The position numbers were made by a program, and so were the translations under genes. A model generated the notes under the pieces. That model made no database searches. It saw only the letters and a list, made by a program, of their open reading frames with translations, and was not told the origin of the DNA. From the NCBI RefSeq assembly GCF_020880815.1, contig NZ_JAJITD010000022.1, forward strand, positions 62,001 to 126,000: a stretch of DNA of 64,000 nt, in the 5' to 3' direction. Below, in pieces: positions 61,584-64,000 of this stretch; within the stretch, counting starts at the first letter, position 1; every line of letters starts with the position of its first letter. This DNA comes from Paraburkholderia sejongensis. GTDB lineage: Bacteria > Pseudomonadota > Gammaproteobacteria > Burkholderiales > Burkholderiaceae.

Positions 61584-62477
61584 TTACCCCTTAGGCGCAC
61601 AGTTAGCGTCCTGCATGTTGTCGAGGACGTTGCCGTTGTTGTAGCGGGCGATGATGTTGTTGAAGAGCTTCGGATCGACCGTCGAGAAGTAGCGCACCGG
61701 ATCCTTTTCGCTCGGCTCGGACACCGCGTGATAGCGGTCCATGTCGAGGCGGTCCGACGACGCGCGCACCTTGGCGACCCACGCGTTGAACTCTTCAGGC
61801 GAAGTGGCGAGCGTGCGGAACTTCATGTCCGAGAAGCCCTTACCGCTGAAGTTCGCCGCGGTGCCCGCGTAGTCGCCGGCGTGATCGGCGATCAGGTGCA
61901 GGCGCGTTTGCATGCCCGCCATCGCGTAGATCTGGCCGCCCAGTTGCGGGATGAAGAACGAGTTCATCACCGTGTCCGACGTAATGCGGAAGTTCACCGG
62001 CGTACCGACCGGGATCGCCAGTTGATTGACCGAAGCGATGCCCAGGTCCGGATAGATGAACAGCCACTTCCAGTCGAGCGCGACGACTTCGACGTTGATC
62101 GGCTTGACCTGCGACTCGAGCGGGCGATACGGATCGAGCTCATGAGTCGTCCGCCACGTCAGCACGGCGAGGAACAGAATGATCAAAGTCGGAATCGTCC
62201 AGACGACGATTTCAACCGCGGTGGAATGCGTCCACCCCGGCTGGTAATCGGCGTTCCTGTTCGACGCGCGATAACGCCACGCGAAAAACAGGGTGAGCGC
62301 GATGACCGGCACCACCACGATCAGCATGGCCCACGTCGAAGTCGCGATCAGATCGCGCTCCGCCAGTCCCACACTGCCCTTCGGATTCAAAATATCGAGG
62401 TTGCTGCAACCCGACAGCAGCAACAAGAGGCTGGCGGACAGAACGCTTGCCGGCCTGGTCAGAGCCCGTGCTTTCAT
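61584..62477 (-). CDS. cyoA: cytochrome o ubiquinol oxidase subunit II
   Basis: Lipoprotein subunit of 297 residues. The signal ends LLLSGCSN, so Cys24 is acylated. Two transmembrane helices follow, then a periplasmic cupredoxin domain (VVALDWKWLFIYPDLGIASVN). The CuA-binding cysteines of cytochrome c oxidases are missing, as expected of a quinol oxidase. GAGG stands 7 nt before ATG 62477. It heads the cyoABCD operon. Confidence 0.95.
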   Translation of the reverse strand: MKARALTRPASVLSASLLLLLSGCSNLDILNPKGSVGLAERDLIATSTWAMLIVVVPVIALTLFFAWRYRASNRNADYQPGWTHSTAVEIVVWTIPTLIILFLAVLTWRTTHELDPYRPLESQVKPINVEVVALDWKWLFIYPDLGIASVNQLAIPVGTPVNFRITSDTVMNSFFIPQLGGQIYAMAGMQTRLHLIADHAGDYAGTAANFSGKGFSDMKFRTLATSPEEFNAWVAKVRASSDRLDMDRYHAVSEPSEKDPVRYFSTVDPKLFNNIIARYNNGNVLDNMQDANCAPKG

Positions 62478-62541
62478 ATTCCTTGCCTCGTTTTTTTGAC
62501 TTCAACGAACGTCATTCGACGGCTCTCCATTAATAAGCGCT

Positions 62542-62569
62542 CGCATAATAGGGGTGCCCCGATTGTCAA
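62542..62569 (-). promoter_or_regulatory. sigma70-type promoter of the cyo operon
   Basis: On the minus strand, a perfect -35 TTGACA (62569-62564) lies 16 bp from a -10-like TATGCG (62547-62542). The predicted leader to cyoA is about 60 nt. The -10 is imperfect, which suits a regulated promoter. Confidence 0.5.
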
Positions 62570-62805
62570 TAAACACTCGATTTAGCAACGATCTATTGCG
62601 TTGCGACCTCGTGTGACACGTTGTCGCAATCCCCCACACACCTGATCCTGCAAGCGTCGTTTGCGACGCCTTGAAACAAAGCATCGAAAGTTGACGCGTC
62701 GCAAAGTCCCCTCAAATAAGCGCTCGAAAACCACTGGACAGCGTGCGGCTTTGATGAGCCAACGCCTTTCGTTTTCAATCAAAGGGACGATGCGGACGCG
62801 CGAAA

Positions 62806-62858
62806 GCGCAAGAGCACCGACGCATCCCGACGCGCGGATGCGACAGCGGCTCTTGCGC
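62806..62858 (-). terminator. long hairpin after the nuoM-like gene
   Basis: GCGCAAGAGC (62806-62815) pairs perfectly with GCTCTTGCGC (62849-62858), and an inner GCATCC/GGATGC pair extends the stem. It begins 10 bases after the stop codon. On the minus strand only TTTC follows, so termination may be partly Rho-dependent. Confidence 0.6.
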
Positions 62859-62867
62859 CTTGTTCTA

Positions 62868-64000
62868 TTAACCCGGGTTTTGTGCGGCGGTGGCAGCCGG
62901 CGCCGGTGTCGGCGTCGCAGCTTGCAGATGCTCGTTGCCTTCCGGCGTCGCGTCACCCGGCAGCGCGGAACGTTCCGACTGCGCGAGCAGCGTGCCGACC
63001 GACGGGTCGATCGCATCGGTGAACGGTTTCGGATTGATACCGATCGCGAGCACCAGCAGCGCCATCGCCCCGAGCAGCGCGAATTCGCGCTTGCCGAGGT
63101 CTTTCAGATTGGCGACGCGCGCATTGGCGATCGCGCCGAAAATCACCCGCTTGTACATCCACAGCGTGTAGGCCGCGCTCAGCACCAGCGTGCTCGCGGC
63201 GATCGCGCCGATCCAGAAGTTGAAGCGGATCGCGCCCATCAGCACCATGAATTCGCCGACGAAGCCCGAGGTGCCCGGCAAGCCGATATTGGCCATCGAG
63301 AACAGCATCACGAACGCGGCGAAGCGCGGCATCGTGTTCGCAACGCCGCCGAATTCGGCAATCGACGCGGTCTTGGTGCGGTCGTGCAACATGCCGGTAC
63401 ACAGCAGCATCGCGCCCGACACCACGCCGTACGAAATCATCTGCACGATCGCGCCGGCCTGGCCGAAGCGGTTGAAAACGAACAGGCCGAGCGTGACGAG
63501 GCCCATGTGCGCGACCGTCGAATACGCGAGCAGACGGCGCATGTCGGTTTGCACGAGCGCGAGCAGGCTCGAGTAGATCACCGCGACGAGCGACAGCGTG
63601 ATCATCATCGGCGCGAAGAAGTGGCTCGCTTGCGGCGCGATCGGCAGCGCGAAACGCAGCAGACCGTAGCCGCCGATCTTCAGCATGCCGATCATCACCG
63701 CGGCGCCGGTCGGGCCGTCGAGGTGGACGTCGGGCAGCCACGTGTGCAGCGGCCACATCGGCACCTTCACGCCGAACGCGGCGAGGAAGCCAAGGAAGAT
63801 CAGCGCCTGCGGCACCATGCCCAGTTGCGCCTCGCGCCATACGGCGAGGTCGAAGCTGTGGGTCTGCGCGAACAGATAGAGCAGCGACATCAGCATCATC
63901 AGCGAGCCGAGCAGCGACACGAAGAAGAACTTCACCGCCGCATACGTACGGTTCTTGTGACCGTAGGTGCCGATCAGCAGATACAGCGGAATCAGCGTCG
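62868..64000 (-). CDS. nuoM: NADH-quinone oxidoreductase subunit M, C-terminal part (truncated by window edge)
   Basis: The frame is open to the right edge; about 377 codons are visible. The protein is a multi-helix antiporter-like subunit. The visible start reads TLIPLYLLIGTYGHKNRTYA, then HTWLPDVHLDGPTGAAV with MIGMLKIGGYGLLRFALPI and LLAYSTVAHMGLV, all NuoM landmarks. The conserved Lys of the proton path is present (MLKIGG). The C-terminus has an extra Pro/Ala-rich tail (TPTPAPAATAAQNPG). No nuoN follows, unlike standard nuo operons, and the loop around LDGPTG differs from the common VEAPTGGS form. Confidence 0.9.
   Translation of the reverse strand, partial: TLIPLYLLIGTYGHKNRTYAAVKFFFVSLLGSLMMLMSLLYLFAQTHSFDLAVWREAQLGMVPQALIFLGFLAAFGVKVPMWPLHTWLPDVHLDGPTGAAVMIGMLKIGGYGLLRFALPIAPQASHFFAPMMITLSLVAVIYSSLLALVQTDMRRLLAYSTVAHMGLVTLGLFVFNRFGQAGAIVQMISYGVVSGAMLLCTGMLHDRTKTASIAEFGGVANTMPRFAAFVMLFSMANIGLPGTSGFVGEFMVLMGAIRFNFWIGAIAASTLVLSAAYTLWMYKRVIFGAIANARVANLKDLGKREFALLGAMALLVLAIGINPKPFTDAIDPSVGTLLAQSERSALPGDATPEGNEHLQAATPTPAPAATAAQNPG

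Larger units (their letters stand above)
62478..62867. other. intergenic region between nuoM-like gene and cyoA
   Basis: About 390 bases. It contains the cyo promoter (62542-62569) and a large hairpin after the nuoM-like gene (62806-62858). Nothing gene-like is seen between 62570 and 62805. In particular there is no room for nuoN. Confidence 0.6.

Noticed and set aside
1..64000. CRISPR arrays, tRNA/rRNA genes, transposases, integrases or attachment sites
   Set aside because: None recognised; the short tandem repeat at 18679-18714 has no spacers and the capsule cassette shows no mobile-element ends.

Overview
The window is high-GC DNA from a beta-proteobacterium of the Burkholderiaceae, most likely Paraburkholderia or Burkholderia. 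I infer this from codon use, the cyoABCD oxidase, the ECF/DUF1800/DUF1501 operon and a capsule locus whose gene content resembles, from memory, the wcb capsule locus of Burkholderia pseudomallei. I could not run any database search. No rRNA, tRNA, CRISPR array, transposase or integrase was found.

Layout. (1) 1-530, minus: the 5' end of a type V secreted autotransporter or adhesin with an extended signal peptide, cut by the left edge. (2) 1445-6045, plus: a complete branched-chain-amino-acid-type ABC transporter, livHMGF plus binding protein. (3) 6184-15626: an acyl-CoA catabolic block. A minus-strand operon runs SDR, acyl-CoA dehydrogenase, two acyl-CoA ligases, SDR. A divergent large acyl-CoA dehydrogenase and an IclR regulator follow. 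A palindrome shared by the liv promoter and the operon leader suggests common control. (4) 16000-19292: a BON-domain periplasmic protein, a cupin-type XRE regulator, and a two-component flavin monooxygenase (LLM enzyme plus flavin reductase). (5) 19300-24247, minus: ECF sigma factor, anti-sigma-like protein, Spy/CpxP-like protein, DUF1800 and DUF1501, plus a mini-lipoprotein and a YXWXXGXW-repeat protein. (6) 24530-26186: HAD phosphatase, a striking small double-glycine-leader peptide with a CxP octapeptide repeat, and an AhpD-like protein.

(7) 26236-58520 is an ABC-transporter-dependent (group 2/CtrABCD-like) capsule locus. Its left arm, all minus, is manC, GNAT, a serine-palmitoyltransferase/AONS-like enzyme, an LpxC paralogue, a 2549-residue reducing type I PKS, an LTA-synthase-like enzyme, an SDR and KpsS. 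Most of these genes overlap or abut, so they are probably co-translated. Together they look like a pathway for a lipid or lipid-like capsule component: the PKS makes an acyl chain, the AONS-like enzyme condenses it with an amino acid, and the SDR reduces the ketone. The centre, which is lower in GC, has kpsE-kpsM-kpsT, a DUF4214 protein, a three-domain 897-residue glycosyltransferase, gmd, further GT4 glycosyltransferases, a DUF4214-SGNH-FkbH fusion and a CtrA/Wza-like lipoprotein. The right arm ends with a GT4 enzyme and KpsC. The composition appears to change inside kpsS and inside the last GT4 gene, as expected of a serotype cassette swapped by recombination in flanking genes.

(8) 58615-62477, minus: cyoABCD, cytochrome bo3 quinol oxidase. 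(9) 62868-64000, minus: the C-terminal part of a divergent NuoM, cut by the right edge, with no nuoN downstream.

The left arm of the capsule locus and the CxP octapeptide-repeat peptide are the best candidates for undescribed biology.
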